Assembly: GCA_035626515.1 (NCBI GenBank)
Contig: DASPNM010000028.1
Location: 1 to 64,000 of the forward strand
Origin: DASPNM01 sp035626515
GTDB taxonomy: Bacteria > Bacteroidota > Bacteroidia > Chitinophagales > Chitinophagaceae
DNA: 64,000 nucleotides
Direction of reading: 5' to 3'
The notes beneath the pieces are model-generated. The model saw nothing but the letters and a program-made list of their open reading frames with translations. It did not search any database and was not told the origin of the DNA. How positions within the stretch are numbered: position 1 is the stretch's first letter; each line of letters opens with the position of its first letter. A program made the translations under genes and the position numbers. Below are positions 33,300-42,524 of the stretch, piece by piece.

Positions 33300-35354
33300 A
33301 TGAAGAAGCTTGAAAATTATGTCGCCGGAAGCTGGGTCACCGGCGAAGGCGAGGGGCAGTTGCTGTATGATGCGGTGACCTCCGAACCGATCGCGGCCGC
33401 GAGCACGCGGGGACTGGATTTCAAAGCCATCCTGGATTACGGCCGGAGGGTGGGCAACCCTGCCTTGCGCCGGCTGAGCTTTCATGACCGCGGCAATCGC
33501 CTGAAGGCGCTGGCTCTTCATTTGCGCACGCACCTCGAGGAATTTTACCGGGTGAGCTATCATACGGGAGCGACGAAGGCGGACAGCTGGATCGATATCG
33601 AAGGAGGGATCGGGAACCTATTCGCCAACGCTTCGCTGCGAAGAAAATTCCCAAACGAATTTTTTTGCATCGATGGAGACACGCATATCCTCAGCAAGGG
33701 GAATACTTTCATCGGAACCCATATTTTGGTTCCCAAAGAAGGAGTGGCGATTCACATCAACGCGTTCAACTTCCCTGTCTGGGGAATGCTTGAAAAAATC
33801 GCGGTCAATTTGTTGGCCGGAGTGCCGGCAGTAGTGAAGCCAGCTACGGTGACCTGTTATCTTACCCAGGCAGTGGTGAAGGAAATTATACGTTCCGGCA
33901 TTTTGCCGGATGGCGCGCTGCAGCTCGTCTGCGGATCCGCAGGGGATTTGCTCGACCATGTGACCAGCCAGGACGTGGTAACTTTTACCGGTTCAAAATC
34001 CACGGGACTACAACTGCGTTCGCATCCGCGCGTTCTGTCCGAATCGGTGCCTTTCAATATGGAAGCCGATTCGCTGAATTGCATAGTGCTCGGTACTGAT
34101 GTGGCGCCGGGGCAGCCCGAGTGGGAAATATTTGTGAAGGAGGTGAGAAAGGAAATGACTGTAAAAGCTGGTCAAAAATGCACTGCCATCCGCAGGATTT
34201 TCGTTCCGGAAAATAAAATGGAAGAGGCGTGGAAAGCGATCGCGACGGCCTTATCTCAAACGCCGATCGGCAATCCGGTAAATGAAAAAGTGCGAATGGG
34301 CGCGCTGGCGGGAAAAACCCAGCGGGAAGAAGTGCGGCAGGAAGTCCGCAAGCTTCTGGCAGCAGCCCAGATAGTGTATGGCTCCCTCGACAGCGTAGAA
34401 GTGATCGACGCAGATCCCGAAAAAGGCGCTTTTCTCTCACCGTTGCTGCTTATGAACGACCGGCCTTTCGCTACCGAGGTGGTGCACGACGTGGAAGCAT
34501 TTGGCCCTGTGAGCACGATCATGCCATACAAGAACCTGGATGAGGCCATCGACCTGAGCAAGAAAGGAAAGGGAAGTCTGTGTTCGACCATCGTGACGGC
34601 AGACAACGGCATCGCACGTGAATATGTACTGGGCGCTGCGACGCATCATGGCAGAATTCTGGTGTTGAATGCGGAATGCGCGCGCGAAAGCACGGGACAT
34701 GGGTCGCCGCTGCCGCTCCTGGTTCATGGAGGGCCGGGAAGAGCGGGAGGTGGAGAGGAAATGGGAGGCGTGCGTGGGGTAAAGCATTACATGCAACGGG
34801 TGGCGTTGCAGGGTTCGCCCACCACGATCACCGAGATTGTAAACGTTCACCAGCAGCATGCCAGAGGCAGGGATCCCGGGAAACATCCCTTTCGGAAATA
34901 TTTTGAAGAACTGCAGATCGGCGATCAGATCATTACTGAAAAAAGGCTGATCACAGCGGAAGACATCGACCGTTTCGCGGACTTAAGCGGGGATCATTTC
35001 TACGCGCACCTCCGCCACACGGATTTCACCGGCACTATGTTTGAGCGGCAGGTGGCGCACGGGTATTTCCTGCTTAGCGCAGCCGCGGGGCTGTTCGTGG
35101 ACAGCTATGAAAAAAATCCGGTCCTGCTGAATTACGGGATTGATGAAATGCGCTTCACGAAGCCGGTCTACCCGGGCACGGAAGTCTTTGTAAAGTTTAC
35201 CTGCAAAGAGAAGTTGCCCGCTGATAAAAAAGATGAGAACGATATTGACAAGGGCATCGTAAAATGGATGGTTGAGATTCTTGACGAAACCGATGAGCCG
35301 CTCGTGGGCGTCGGCACCATTTTGACCATGGTGGCGATCCGGAGCCGGCAGTGA
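33300..35354 (+). CDS. paaZ: Bifunctional aldehyde dehydrogenase / enoyl-CoA hydratase PaaZ
   Basis: The 684-residue protein has an aldehyde dehydrogenase domain (about 1-515) with Glu255 and nucleophile Cys294 (AGQKCTAIR), fused to a MaoC-like hotdog domain (about 530-684) with Asp565 and His570 in DHFYAH. In phenylacetate catabolism PaaZ opens the oxepin-CoA ring and oxidises the resulting semialdehyde. Catalytic residues of both halves are intact. The longer frame from 33261 was rejected; a TAATTTCG box (one mismatch) lies 19 nt upstream of this ATG. No paaABCDE, paaJ or paaK genes are nearby; only an enoyl-CoA hydratase follows. Confidence 0.93.
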   Translation: MKKLENYVAGSWVTGEGEGQLLYDAVTSEPIAAASTRGLDFKAILDYGRRVGNPALRRLSFHDRGNRLKALALHLRTHLEEFYRVSYHTGATKADSWIDIEGGIGNLFANASLRRKFPNEFFCIDGDTHILSKGNTFIGTHILVPKEGVAIHINAFNFPVWGMLEKIAVNLLAGVPAVVKPATVTCYLTQAVVKEIIRSGILPDGALQLVCGSAGDLLDHVTSQDVVTFTGSKSTGLQLRSHPRVLSESVPFNMEADSLNCIVLGTDVAPGQPEWEIFVKEVRKEMTVKAGQKCTAIRRIFVPENKMEEAWKAIATALSQTPIGNPVNEKVRMGALAGKTQREEVRQEVRKLLAAAQIVYGSLDSVEVIDADPEKGAFLSPLLLMNDRPFATEVVHDVEAFGPVSTIMPYKNLDEAIDLSKKGKGSLCSTIVTADNGIAREYVLGAATHHGRILVLNAECARESTGHGSPLPLLVHGGPGRAGGGEEMGGVRGVKHYMQRVALQGSPTTITEIVNVHQQHARGRDPGKHPFRKYFEELQIGDQIITEKRLITAEDIDRFADLSGDHFYAHLRHTDFTGTMFERQVAHGYFLLSAAAGLFVDSYEKNPVLLNYGIDEMRFTKPVYPGTEVFVKFTCKEKLPADKKDENDIDKGIVKWMVEILDETDEPLVGVGTILTMVAIRSRQ

Positions 35355-35367
35355 GCCGCTCGTTCGT

Positions 35368-35375
35368 TAATTTTG
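35368..35375 (+). promoter_or_regulatory. -7 box of the enoyl-CoA hydratase gene
   Basis: TAATTTTG, a perfect TAnnTTTG match, 19 nt before the ATG at 35395. The gene can be expressed independently of paaZ. Confidence 0.55.
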
Positions 35376-35394
35376 TTCTTCCAATGCTCCTTTT

Positions 35395-36180
35395 ATGCTG
35401 AAAGAACTACAGGGAGGATATGTTCGGTCCGAAACTCATAAAGGAGTTACCACAATTGAATTTTACCACCCCCAGAGTAATTCGCTGCCTTCAGGCATTT
35501 TGCATGAGCTGGCGGTTGCGATCACCCACGCGGGCGACGACCCGAACACCATCGTTATCGTGTTGCGTTCCGCCGGAGAGCGGGCATTCTGCGCAGGTGC
35601 GTCTTTTGAGGAGCTCGCGGCAATACGTGACGAGGCGGCAGGACTGAAGTTTTTTGCCGGCTTTGCCCTCGTGATCAATGCGATGCGCTCGTGTCCGAAA
35701 TTCCTTATCGGACGCATTCACGGGAAGTGTGTGGGTGGCGGCGTGGGACTGGCAGCTGCCGTGGATTATGCGATCGCCTGTGAGGCCGCGGAAATCCGGC
35801 TCAGCGAGCTCGCCCTCGGCATCGGGCCCTTTGTTGTTGGTCCCGCCGTGGAACGGAAGATTGGCGTCTCGGCATTTTCGCAACTCGCCATTGACGCTAC
35901 GCTTTGGAGGAATGCGGACTGGGCGAAGCGTAAAGGTTTGTTCGCGGAAGTGCACGCGGGAGTGGAAGGAATGGACGAAGCCATAAGCCGCCTTACGGGT
36001 ACACTTTCACACCATTCACCGGACGCCATGGCGGAAATGAAAAAGATCTTTTGGAAAGGCACCGAACATTGGGAGACACTGCTCATGGAGCGGGCTCGCA
36101 TCAGCGGGCGCCTCGTATTGACCGAGTTCACCAAAAAAGCGATCGAAAAGTTCAAGACGTCGAAAGCCGCGAAAAGCTGA
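35395..36180 (+). CDS. Enoyl-CoA hydratase/isomerase family protein
   Basis: The 261-residue crotonase-fold protein has the oxyanion-hole segments RSAGERAFCAGASFEELAA (about 60-78) and GRIHGKCVGGGVGLAAAVDYAIA (about 104-126). The usual catalytic Glu positions are partly replaced: the segment after DYAIACEAAEIRLSELALGIGP has E in LSEL but a G-rich stretch where the second acid normally lies. It follows paaZ at 40 nt and may supply the hydratase or isomerase step of the same catabolic route (PaaF/PaaG-like). Confidence 0.85.
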   Translation: MLKELQGGYVRSETHKGVTTIEFYHPQSNSLPSGILHELAVAITHAGDDPNTIVIVLRSAGERAFCAGASFEELAAIRDEAAGLKFFAGFALVINAMRSCPKFLIGRIHGKCVGGGVGLAAAVDYAIACEAAEIRLSELALGIGPFVVGPAVERKIGVSAFSQLAIDATLWRNADWAKRKGLFAEVHAGVEGMDEAISRLTGTLSHHSPDAMAEMKKIFWKGTEHWETLLMERARISGRLVLTEFTKKAIEKFKTSKAAKS

Positions 36181-36194
36181 GTGCTTTTTTCTGA

Positions 36195-36950
36195 TTAAAT
36201 ATTGAGCCCTCCGCAGACGCTGATGGTCTGGCCGGTAATGTAGGATCCAAGGTCGGAAGCGAGGAAAAGTGCCACGTTCGCAATGTCTTCCGTTGTCGCG
36301 AAACGCCCCAGGGGGATACCGGATTTATATTTGTCGGCGGCCTCTCCTTCTTTCAGGTAACTGGTCATGTCGGTTTCCACGAATCCCGGCGCAATAGCGT
36401 TGCAACGGACGTTGCGGCTTCCCAGCTCTTTCGCGACGGTTTTGGTGAACCCGATGATGCCGGCCTTGCTTGCGGCATAGCTTGCCTGCCCCGCATTTCC
36501 CATTTCGCCGATTACCGAGCTCATATTGATGATCACACCGGCGCGGGATTTCATCATGGGGCGAATCACGAGGCGCGTCATGTAAAAAACGCTGTTCAGG
36601 TTCACCTGGATCACTTCGTTCCACTGTTCAGGGGTCATGCGCAGGAGGAGATTGTCTTTCGAAATCCCTGCATTGTTCACGCAGATATCCACGCTGCCAA
36701 AAGTTTTCACTACCTCGTTCACCAGGCTTTCGCATTGCACGTAATCTCCCGCGTTACTCCGGAAGGCCTGGCAACTCACCCCCAGGGTGCGAATCCGGTT
36801 TTCGAGGTCACTGGCGCGCTGCGCACTGCTTTCGCTGACATAAGTAAAAGCTACGTTAGCTCCGTGCTGGCCAAATTTCAAGGCAATCGCTTCCCCGATG
36901 CCCCTCGCGGCGCCGGTTACGATGGCCACTTTTCCTTCGAGCAGTTTCAT
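36195..36950 (-). CDS. fabG: 3-oxoacyl-ACP reductase FabG
   Basis: The 251-residue classical SDR has the NADPH motif TGAARGIG (12-19), NNAG at 92-95, a catalytic Ser in NMSSV (143-147), and Tyr158 and Lys162 in YAASK. The C-terminal segment TGQTISVCGGLNI is the usual FabG ending. It reduces 3-ketoacyl-ACP in fatty acid elongation. Its promoter box lies inside the 3' end of the upstream GH3 gene. It converges with the enoyl-CoA hydratase gene. Confidence 0.93.
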   Translation of the reverse strand: MKLLEGKVAIVTGAARGIGEAIALKFGQHGANVAFTYVSESSAQRASDLENRIRTLGVSCQAFRSNAGDYVQCESLVNEVVKTFGSVDICVNNAGISKDNLLLRMTPEQWNEVIQVNLNSVFYMTRLVIRPMMKSRAGVIINMSSVIGEMGNAGQASYAASKAGIIGFTKTVAKELGSRNVRCNAIAPGFVETDMTSYLKEGEAADKYKSGIPLGRFATTEDIANVALFLASDLGSYITGQTISVCGGLNI

Positions 36951-36953
36951 GCT

Positions 36954-38480
36954 TCAAGTTTTCGCAAATGTAGCGGTATTCATGTGCAGAATTTCTTCCA
37001 GAAACCTTCGCTCGTTTGAGAGCCGCGGCACCTTGTGCTGTCCGCCAAGCTTGCCTTTTGTTTTCAACCACTGGCTGAACAATCCTTTCGGAAGTGCGTG
37101 CACTACGGGTCTCCGCAATGCAATGTCGCGGTGGCGCTTCGCTTCGTAATCGCTGTTCACCGATTTGAGCGCATCATCCAGCGCGGTAGTGAATTGTTCG
37201 AGGCTGGCAGGCATTTTTTCAAATTCAATCAGCCATTCGTGTCCGCCATTCGAACCCGAAGAAAAATAAATTGGTGCGGCGGTGTAGTCGTTCACGATCG
37301 CTCCCGTTTTCTCGCACGCGATAGCGATTGCTTTATCTGTATTCTCGACAATCAGTTCCTCTCCGAAAGCGTTGATATAATGCCGGAGCCGTCCCGACAC
37401 GCGAATCCGAAAGGGATTCAATGAAGTGAACTGGATGGTATCACCGAGCAGATACCGCCAGAGCCCGCCGTTGGTGGAAATCAGCAGCGCGTAATTTTTC
37501 CCTGCTTCCACTTTCTCCAATCCGATCGTGCGCGGCTCTTTTTTGCCGTATTCACTCACTGGCATGAACTCCATGAATATACCATGGTCCACGTAAAGGA
37601 GCATCCCTTCCTGGCCGGGCACATCCTGGGCGGCAAAAAACCCTTCGCTGGCATTGTACATTTCGAGGTAATGGATGTCTTTACCGATGATCTCGTGGAA
37701 TTGCTGCCGGTACGGCGTGAAAGAAACACCGCCGTGCAGATAAAGCTCAAGCGCCGGCCAGACCTCTGAAATGGTTTTCTTTCCTGTTATTTCTAAAATG
37801 CGGCGCAGCAACACCAATGTCCAGGTCGGAACTCCCGAAATAGAGGTAACGTTTTCGCGGATCGTGCTGGCTGCCAGCTTTTCGATCTTGCTTTCCCATT
37901 CGTCCATGAGCGCGATGCTGAGATCAGGCGTGCGGATCCAGTGCCCCCAGAACGGGCTGTTTTGCAAAAGCACCGCGCTCAGATCTCCGTACTGCGCTTC
38001 CTCATTCACAGGGCTGATGTTGTGACTTCCGCCGATCACCAGTCCTTTGCCCGTAAGCAGCGCCGAATCCGGATTGAAGCGGTAATAAAGAGAGAGTACA
38101 TCTTTCGAAGCCTTGTAGTGCCCCTCGCGCAGGCTTTCGTCGCTGATCGGAATAAACTTGCTTCGTTCGCTCGTGGTGCCACTGCTCTTGGCGAACCAGT
38201 AGATCTCCGTGTTCCATAGAATATTTTGTTCTCCCAGCATGATCCGCTCAATGTAGGGCTTCAGGTCTTCGTATTCGTGCACCGGCACAGCCGATTTGAA
38301 GTCGCGAACGGTGAAGAGCTCGGAGAACCGGTGCTTTCGTCCGAACTCGGTGTATTGGGCCGAAGTGACCAGGCTCTGCAGCACTTCACGCTGTGCGTCC
38401 AGCGGGTTATCCTTCCAGGCGTCGATCCGCCAAAGGCGCATGCGCGCGAGGGACGATATGGCTGGCCGGAGGAAGTTCAT
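36954..38480 (-). CDS. GH3 family acyl-adenylating protein
   Basis: The 508-residue protein is a bacterial GH3 (auxin-responsive promoter family) homologue. It has the ATP-binding motif SSGTTSERSKFIPIS (about 97-111), the WALELYLHGGVSFTPYR region and EMYNASEGFFAAQD (motif 2). GH3 enzymes activate carboxylates as acyl-AMP and join them to an amine; substrates of the bacterial members are undefined. It lies 36 nt downstream of lptB and 3 nt upstream of fabG, all on the minus strand. Confidence 0.9.
   Translation of the reverse strand: MNFLRPAISSLARMRLWRIDAWKDNPLDAQREVLQSLVTSAQYTEFGRKHRFSELFTVRDFKSAVPVHEYEDLKPYIERIMLGEQNILWNTEIYWFAKSSGTTSERSKFIPISDESLREGHYKASKDVLSLYYRFNPDSALLTGKGLVIGGSHNISPVNEEAQYGDLSAVLLQNSPFWGHWIRTPDLSIALMDEWESKIEKLAASTIRENVTSISGVPTWTLVLLRRILEITGKKTISEVWPALELYLHGGVSFTPYRQQFHEIIGKDIHYLEMYNASEGFFAAQDVPGQEGMLLYVDHGIFMEFMPVSEYGKKEPRTIGLEKVEAGKNYALLISTNGGLWRYLLGDTIQFTSLNPFRIRVSGRLRHYINAFGEELIVENTDKAIAIACEKTGAIVNDYTAAPIYFSSGSNGGHEWLIEFEKMPASLEQFTTALDDALKSVNSDYEAKRHRDIALRRPVVHALPKGLFSQWLKTKGKLGGQHKVPRLSNERRFLEEILHMNTATFAKT
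36965..36972 (-). promoter_or_regulatory. -7 box of fabG inside the GH3 gene
   Basis: TACATTTG on the minus strand, a perfect TAnnTTTG match, 14 nt before the fabG ATG and within the last codons of the GH3 gene. Confidence 0.5.
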
Positions 38481-38516
38481 GTTTCAGAAAGTTAAAAAAG
38501 ATAGGCGACTCCGGAA

Positions 38517-39284
38517 TCAGCGGCTGAGGCGCGCTTCCTCGTGCAGCCAGTCCTTGCGCCGGAGTTCGAAATTCCGCCCCAGGTAGAGCCTACGCACGTC
38601 TTCGTCGGCGGCCAGCTCTTCGGCAGTGCCGTGCTTGTAAATTTTTCCTTCGATAAGGAGGTATGCGCGGTCGCAAATGGACAGGGTTTCGGTGACGTTG
38701 TGATCGGTAATGAGGATGCCAATGTTTTTAAACTTCAGGCGAGCCACGACAGCCTGAATATCTTCGACGGCGATCGGGTCAATGCCGGCGAAGGGTTCGT
38801 CGAGGAGCATGAACTTTGGGTCTACAGCAAGCGCCCTCGCGATCTCGGTTCTTCTGCGTTCTCCCCCGCTGACCACATCTCCATGACTCTTCCGCACATG
38901 TTGCAACCGGAATTCGTTGATGAGGCTTTCCAGCTTTTGCTGCTGTTGCTGTCGGCTAAGGTCAGTGAGCTCAAGAATTGCAGCAATATTGTCTTCGACG
39001 CTCAGCTTTCGGAATACAGAAGGTTCCTGCGGCAGGTAACCGATGCCCATCTTCGAGCGCCTGTACATGGGGAGACGTGTAATGTCTTTTTCATTCAGGT
39101 AGACCCTGCCCTCGTCAGGCTTAATCAGTCCGACCACCTGGTAAAAGGTAGTGGTTTTACCCGCGCCATTGGGTCCCAGCAGTCCCACGATTTCCCCCTG
39201 CCGGAGCTGGATGCTGACGTGGTTCACTACCGTGCGACCACCGTAAGATTTCACGAGATTGTCGGTCCGAATGGTAGCTTCCAT
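38517..39284 (-). CDS. lptB: LPS export ABC transporter ATP-binding protein LptB
   Basis: The 255-residue ABC ATPase has Walker A GPNGAGKT (37-44), a Q-loop in YLPQEPSVFRKLSVEDN, signature VSGGERRR, Walker B MLLDEPFAGIDP and H-loop ITDHNVTETL. The sequence is of the LptB type, including the conserved C-terminal RRLYLGRNFEL. LptB powers LPS extraction from the inner membrane with LptFG. The start at 39284 follows a promoter box by 5 nt; the longer frame from 39350 crosses that box. Confidence 0.95.
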   Translation of the reverse strand: MEATIRTDNLVKSYGGRTVVNHVSIQLRQGEIVGLLGPNGAGKTTTFYQVVGLIKPDEGRVYLNEKDITRLPMYRRSKMGIGYLPQEPSVFRKLSVEDNIAAILELTDLSRQQQQQKLESLINEFRLQHVRKSHGDVVSGGERRRTEIARALAVDPKFMLLDEPFAGIDPIAVEDIQAVVARLKFKNIGILITDHNVTETLSICDRAYLLIEGKIYKHGTAEELAADEDVRRLYLGRNFELRRKDWLHEEARLSR

Positions 39285-39289
39285 ACAAA

Positions 39290-39297
39290 CAAAAATA
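39290..39297 (-). promoter_or_regulatory. -7 box of lptB
   Basis: TATTTTTG on the minus strand, a perfect TAnnTTTG match ending 5 nt before the ATG at 39284. It predicts a leaderless transcript. Confidence 0.6.
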
Positions 39298-39369
39298 CGG
39301 CTTGACCTACGGATGCGGTGGCAACGGGTGTTTTTTGTGAATTCACTCACTATTGTCGCAGTGCTACAT

Positions 39370-39377
39370 TAGATTTG
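39370..39377 (+). promoter_or_regulatory. -7 box of metF
   Basis: TAGATTTG, a perfect TAnnTTTG match, 22 nt before the ATG at 39400. Confidence 0.5.
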
Positions 39378-39399
39378 CGAACTCACTCAATTGGATGCA

Positions 39400-40350
39400 A
39401 TGAAGGTGATCGATCACATCAGGAACGCAAAGGATACGCTTATCTCGTTCGAAGTATTGCCGCCGCTGAAAGGAAAGGGGATCGAGGCGCTGTACAGGCA
39501 CCTCGACCCGCTGATGGAGTTCAAGCCGGCGTACATTAATGTGACCTATCACCGCAGCGAACATATTTTTAAGAAGCGCGGCGACGGCCGCTTCGAAAAG
39601 GTCGTCATCCGAAAGCGTCCGGGTACCGAAGCCATCTGTGCGTCGATCATGAACCGATACGAGGTGGACACGGTACCGCATTTGATCTGCGGCGGTTTTT
39701 CCGTGCAGGAAACAGAAGACGCGCTCCTTACCCTGAACTACCTCGGAATTGACAACGTGCTGGTGCTTCGGGGCGACGCCGCGCGCAACGAAACTTCCTT
39801 CGAGCCGGAGCCTGACGGGCATCCCTATGCGATCAATCTGCTGCAGCAGGTGATGAACCTGAACAACGGCATTTATCTCGAAGAAGAACTAAAAGGGACG
39901 ACGAATATTAAGTTCTGCGTAGGCGTTGCCGGCTATCCTGAAAAGCATTTTGAAGCGCCGAATATGGAGACCGACCTGATGTACCTGAAGAAAAAGGTGG
40001 ACGCCGGAGCCGAGTATGTCGTCACTCAGATGTTTTTCGACAACCAAAAATTCTTTTCGTTTGTCAAGCAGTGCCGCGAGATCGGCATCCAGGTACCGAT
40101 TGTACCCGGACTGAAGCCCGTAACTACAAAAAAGCAGCTCACTGTGATCCCCAGAACCTTTCATGTGGACATTCCGTCCGAACTGGCCAACGAGATCCTG
40201 CGCTGCAGGACGGATGAGGACGCCGAAAAGGTGGGCGCCGAATGGCTGCTGCAGCAGTCGCGCGAGCTGAAAGAGTCGGGCGTGAAGGTGCTGCATTACT
40301 ACACGGTCGGCAAGCCGCACGTGGTGGCGGAGGTGGTGAGGAGGCTTTGA
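39400..40350 (+). CDS. metF: 5,10-methylenetetrahydrofolate reductase
   Basis: The 316-residue TIM-barrel flavoprotein starts MKVIDHIRNAKDTLISFEVLPP, carrying the conserved FE(V/F)xPP motif with the catalytic Glu. It continues with the YINVTYH strand, NVLVLRGDA and the FCVGVAGYPEKHFEAPN strand, then YVVTQMFFDNQKFF and IPIVPGLKP. It makes 5-methyl-THF for methionine synthesis. A TTG three codons upstream (39391) could also start it; the ATG is preferred. It is divergent from lptB across a short shared promoter region. Confidence 0.95.
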   Translation: MKVIDHIRNAKDTLISFEVLPPLKGKGIEALYRHLDPLMEFKPAYINVTYHRSEHIFKKRGDGRFEKVVIRKRPGTEAICASIMNRYEVDTVPHLICGGFSVQETEDALLTLNYLGIDNVLVLRGDAARNETSFEPEPDGHPYAINLLQQVMNLNNGIYLEEELKGTTNIKFCVGVAGYPEKHFEAPNMETDLMYLKKKVDAGAEYVVTQMFFDNQKFFSFVKQCREIGIQVPIVPGLKPVTTKKQLTVIPRTFHVDIPSELANEILRCRTDEDAEKVGAEWLLQQSRELKESGVKVLHYYTVGKPHVVAEVVRRL

Positions 40351-40560
40351 GGGAAGTGAGGAAAGGCAGTAGTCGGAAGTCAAAAGTCCGAAGAAATTTC
40401 AGGACAAGGCTCAGCATGACATCGCCCCTAGCCTCCTGACTTCCTAACTACCCTTCAACGTTCGTTGTTCGATGTTCATTATTCCTTACCCTGGTTCGTG
40501 TCCTCACGAAACAAGTTCAGAATTGACATCGCTCCTGCTCCCTACCTTCCTAACATCAGT
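40351..40560. repeat. Repeat-bearing spacer after metF
   Basis: Contains an aagtcaaaagtccgaag-type unit at 40377-40393 and a cgttcgttgttcgatgttc unit at 40459-40477. No gene is seen. Confidence 0.5.
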
Positions 40561-40568
40561 GTCGCGCA

Positions 40569-42518
40569 TCATTTCAAAATGGACGCCAGTACCTGCTCGT
40601 TGATCCGAACCGGGTACTTCTGCTTTAATTGCTCCAGCCATTTTGCCTCGAGCATTTCCTGGTAATCGTTGATGGCCATTCCCCTGGCTTCGGCGAAGCT
40701 GCGTTGTGTGGGCTGCGGATACACTTTTACTATGTAGGCAAAAGCGGCGGTATTATCCAGCTCGTTCTTCACGGGGGTCGTAAGCATGCCTTCCTTCGGG
40801 GGAAATTTGGTGAGACCGGGGATCTGTTCCCATTCGTAGCGGGACGAGTCGGCAGCGAGATGCTCGGCGTGATCCTGGGCGATCTTTCTCCATTCCTGCG
40901 GATTTTTTCTGATTTCTGCCTGCAGGGAATTGACGTGCGACTGATCGCTGCAGAAAAACGCGACGACGTCGGCACTCTGCTTCCAGAGGTATTTGCTGCG
41001 GTTCTGTTCGTAGAGACGGATCAGCGCGGTGGAATCCGATTGCGCCGGCTGCCAGACTTCGCGCTGCATGATCTCGAAGAAAAGATTGCCGTCGCGAAAT
41101 TCCTGCATCTGCTCGCGGAACTCGGAATTGTAATCTTCCAGGTGGTCGCGGTAGTAATTGTACAGCGACTGGTTTACGAACTCCTCCATCACCTGCTCGT
41201 GGGGCTTAGCGCCACTGCCGTCGGATTTAAAGCGAAACGCCTGTGCGTAGCTGATCCAGTCGGCGGCGGTATATTTTGACTGACCGATGATGAAAAGGAT
41301 GGTTTCATTATTTATTTGCTTGCCTATTCCAAGCGGCTTGTATTCCAGCAAGCTGTCGGAGTAAGCCCGCAGGGCGGCGGCATCCACGGGCCGGTGCTGC
41401 AAGCCCGGATCCTTTCGCACCTTGTCGTAAATGAACCCGCGCGCTGCTTTCCAGCGTCCGTCGGCCATGATTTTCTGCTTCAGATCTTCCAAATTTTCTT
41501 TATCGTCGGAGTCGGTGACAATCGGACGCAAGGCTACCCGTTTCACAATGTGCCAGCCGTGCGAAGTTTGAAACGGTTTGCTCACAGCGCCATCTTTCGC
41601 GAGCGCCCAAAGCTGTTTTTCAAATTCCGGATCGTACTGTCCCACTCTGATCTCCGGCATGTTGCCGTTGCTGGCAGCCGTGATGTAATCGTTACTGAGC
41701 GACGCAGCCAGCTTTTCAAAGCTTTCGCCTTTCTGGATACGCTTGTGGATCGAATCCGCGGTTTTGGCGATCTGCGTTTTTACCGCATCTGAGGCATCGG
41801 GTGGGATCGCAAGCAGGATTTGCTGCGCCTTCATGCGTCCCGCCGCTTTACGTTCCCCGAGGTTGTAAAAAATATGGTAGCCAAGCCGGGAACGGTAGGG
41901 AGCTGAATATTTCCCGGCAGGGGTTGCGTAAATAATGTTTTCAAACTCGTAAGGCAAAGTGAATACGGTCACCCAACCGAGATCTCCGCGATTTTTGCCG
42001 GCGGAGGGATCGTCGGACGCAGATTGCGCGACCTGCAGGAAATTGGCTCCGCCGCCAAGCTGTTTCAGGATGTCGCCCACTCTCTTCAGCGCGGCCGCAG
42101 TGTCGACGACCCCGGACTGGTTGCGCGCAGAAATGAAAATGTGCGCTGCATGTATGTCTTTCTGGCTGCGGGTAAATGCTTCACGAACCAGCTGGTCGGT
42201 CACCAAGGGGTCGTTCATGTAATTCTCCACGATTTGCGAGCGCAGCGTACGCACTTCATCGAGAAATGCGGGAAGCGTGTCGTAGCGCCGGGTGTATGCT
42301 TCCTGTATCTTAAGCCTTGAATTGATGTACAGGTCCAGGTATTCGCGTATCGAAGTGGCTTTATCTCCCTGCGGTTCCGGGTTGTTCTTGTGGTATGCCT
42401 TCAGAAAATCGTTTGCGTCCACCTGCACGTCGCCGTAGCTGAACAACGTCTGGGCGTTCGCGGTGAAAGCAAGGCAAAGAGCGGCGGAAAAAGCGATGAC
42501 TCGTTTCATGGTTTTCAT
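40569..42518 (-). CDS. Large periplasmic parvulin-type foldase
   Basis: The 649-residue protein has a signal peptide (about 1-22) and a helical N-terminal region (25-115). Two rotamase domains follow, about 118-225 (AAHIFISARNQSGVVD, SDDPSAGKNRGDLGWV, LGYHIFYNL) and about 228-335 (MKAQQILLAIPPDASD, FQTSHGWHIVKRV). The 310-residue C-terminal region contains a third, degenerate SurA-like chaperone part. It is a PpiD/SurA-like chaperone for envelope proteins. It lies 6 nt downstream of the TlpA-like oxidoreductase gene, so the two folding factors form an operon. Confidence 0.88.
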   Translation of the reverse strand: MKTMKRVIAFSAALCLAFTANAQTLFSYGDVQVDANDFLKAYHKNNPEPQGDKATSIREYLDLYINSRLKIQEAYTRRYDTLPAFLDEVRTLRSQIVENYMNDPLVTDQLVREAFTRSQKDIHAAHIFISARNQSGVVDTAAALKRVGDILKQLGGGANFLQVAQSASDDPSAGKNRGDLGWVTVFTLPYEFENIIYATPAGKYSAPYRSRLGYHIFYNLGERKAAGRMKAQQILLAIPPDASDAVKTQIAKTADSIHKRIQKGESFEKLAASLSNDYITAASNGNMPEIRVGQYDPEFEKQLWALAKDGAVSKPFQTSHGWHIVKRVALRPIVTDSDDKENLEDLKQKIMADGRWKAARGFIYDKVRKDPGLQHRPVDAAALRAYSDSLLEYKPLGIGKQINNETILFIIGQSKYTAADWISYAQAFRFKSDGSGAKPHEQVMEEFVNQSLYNYYRDHLEDYNSEFREQMQEFRDGNLFFEIMQREVWQPAQSDSTALIRLYEQNRSKYLWKQSADVVAFFCSDQSHVNSLQAEIRKNPQEWRKIAQDHAEHLAADSSRYEWEQIPGLTKFPPKEGMLTTPVKNELDNTAAFAYIVKVYPQPTQRSFAEARGMAINDYQEMLEAKWLEQLKQKYPVRINEQVLASILK

Positions 42519-42524
42519 TTTGGG

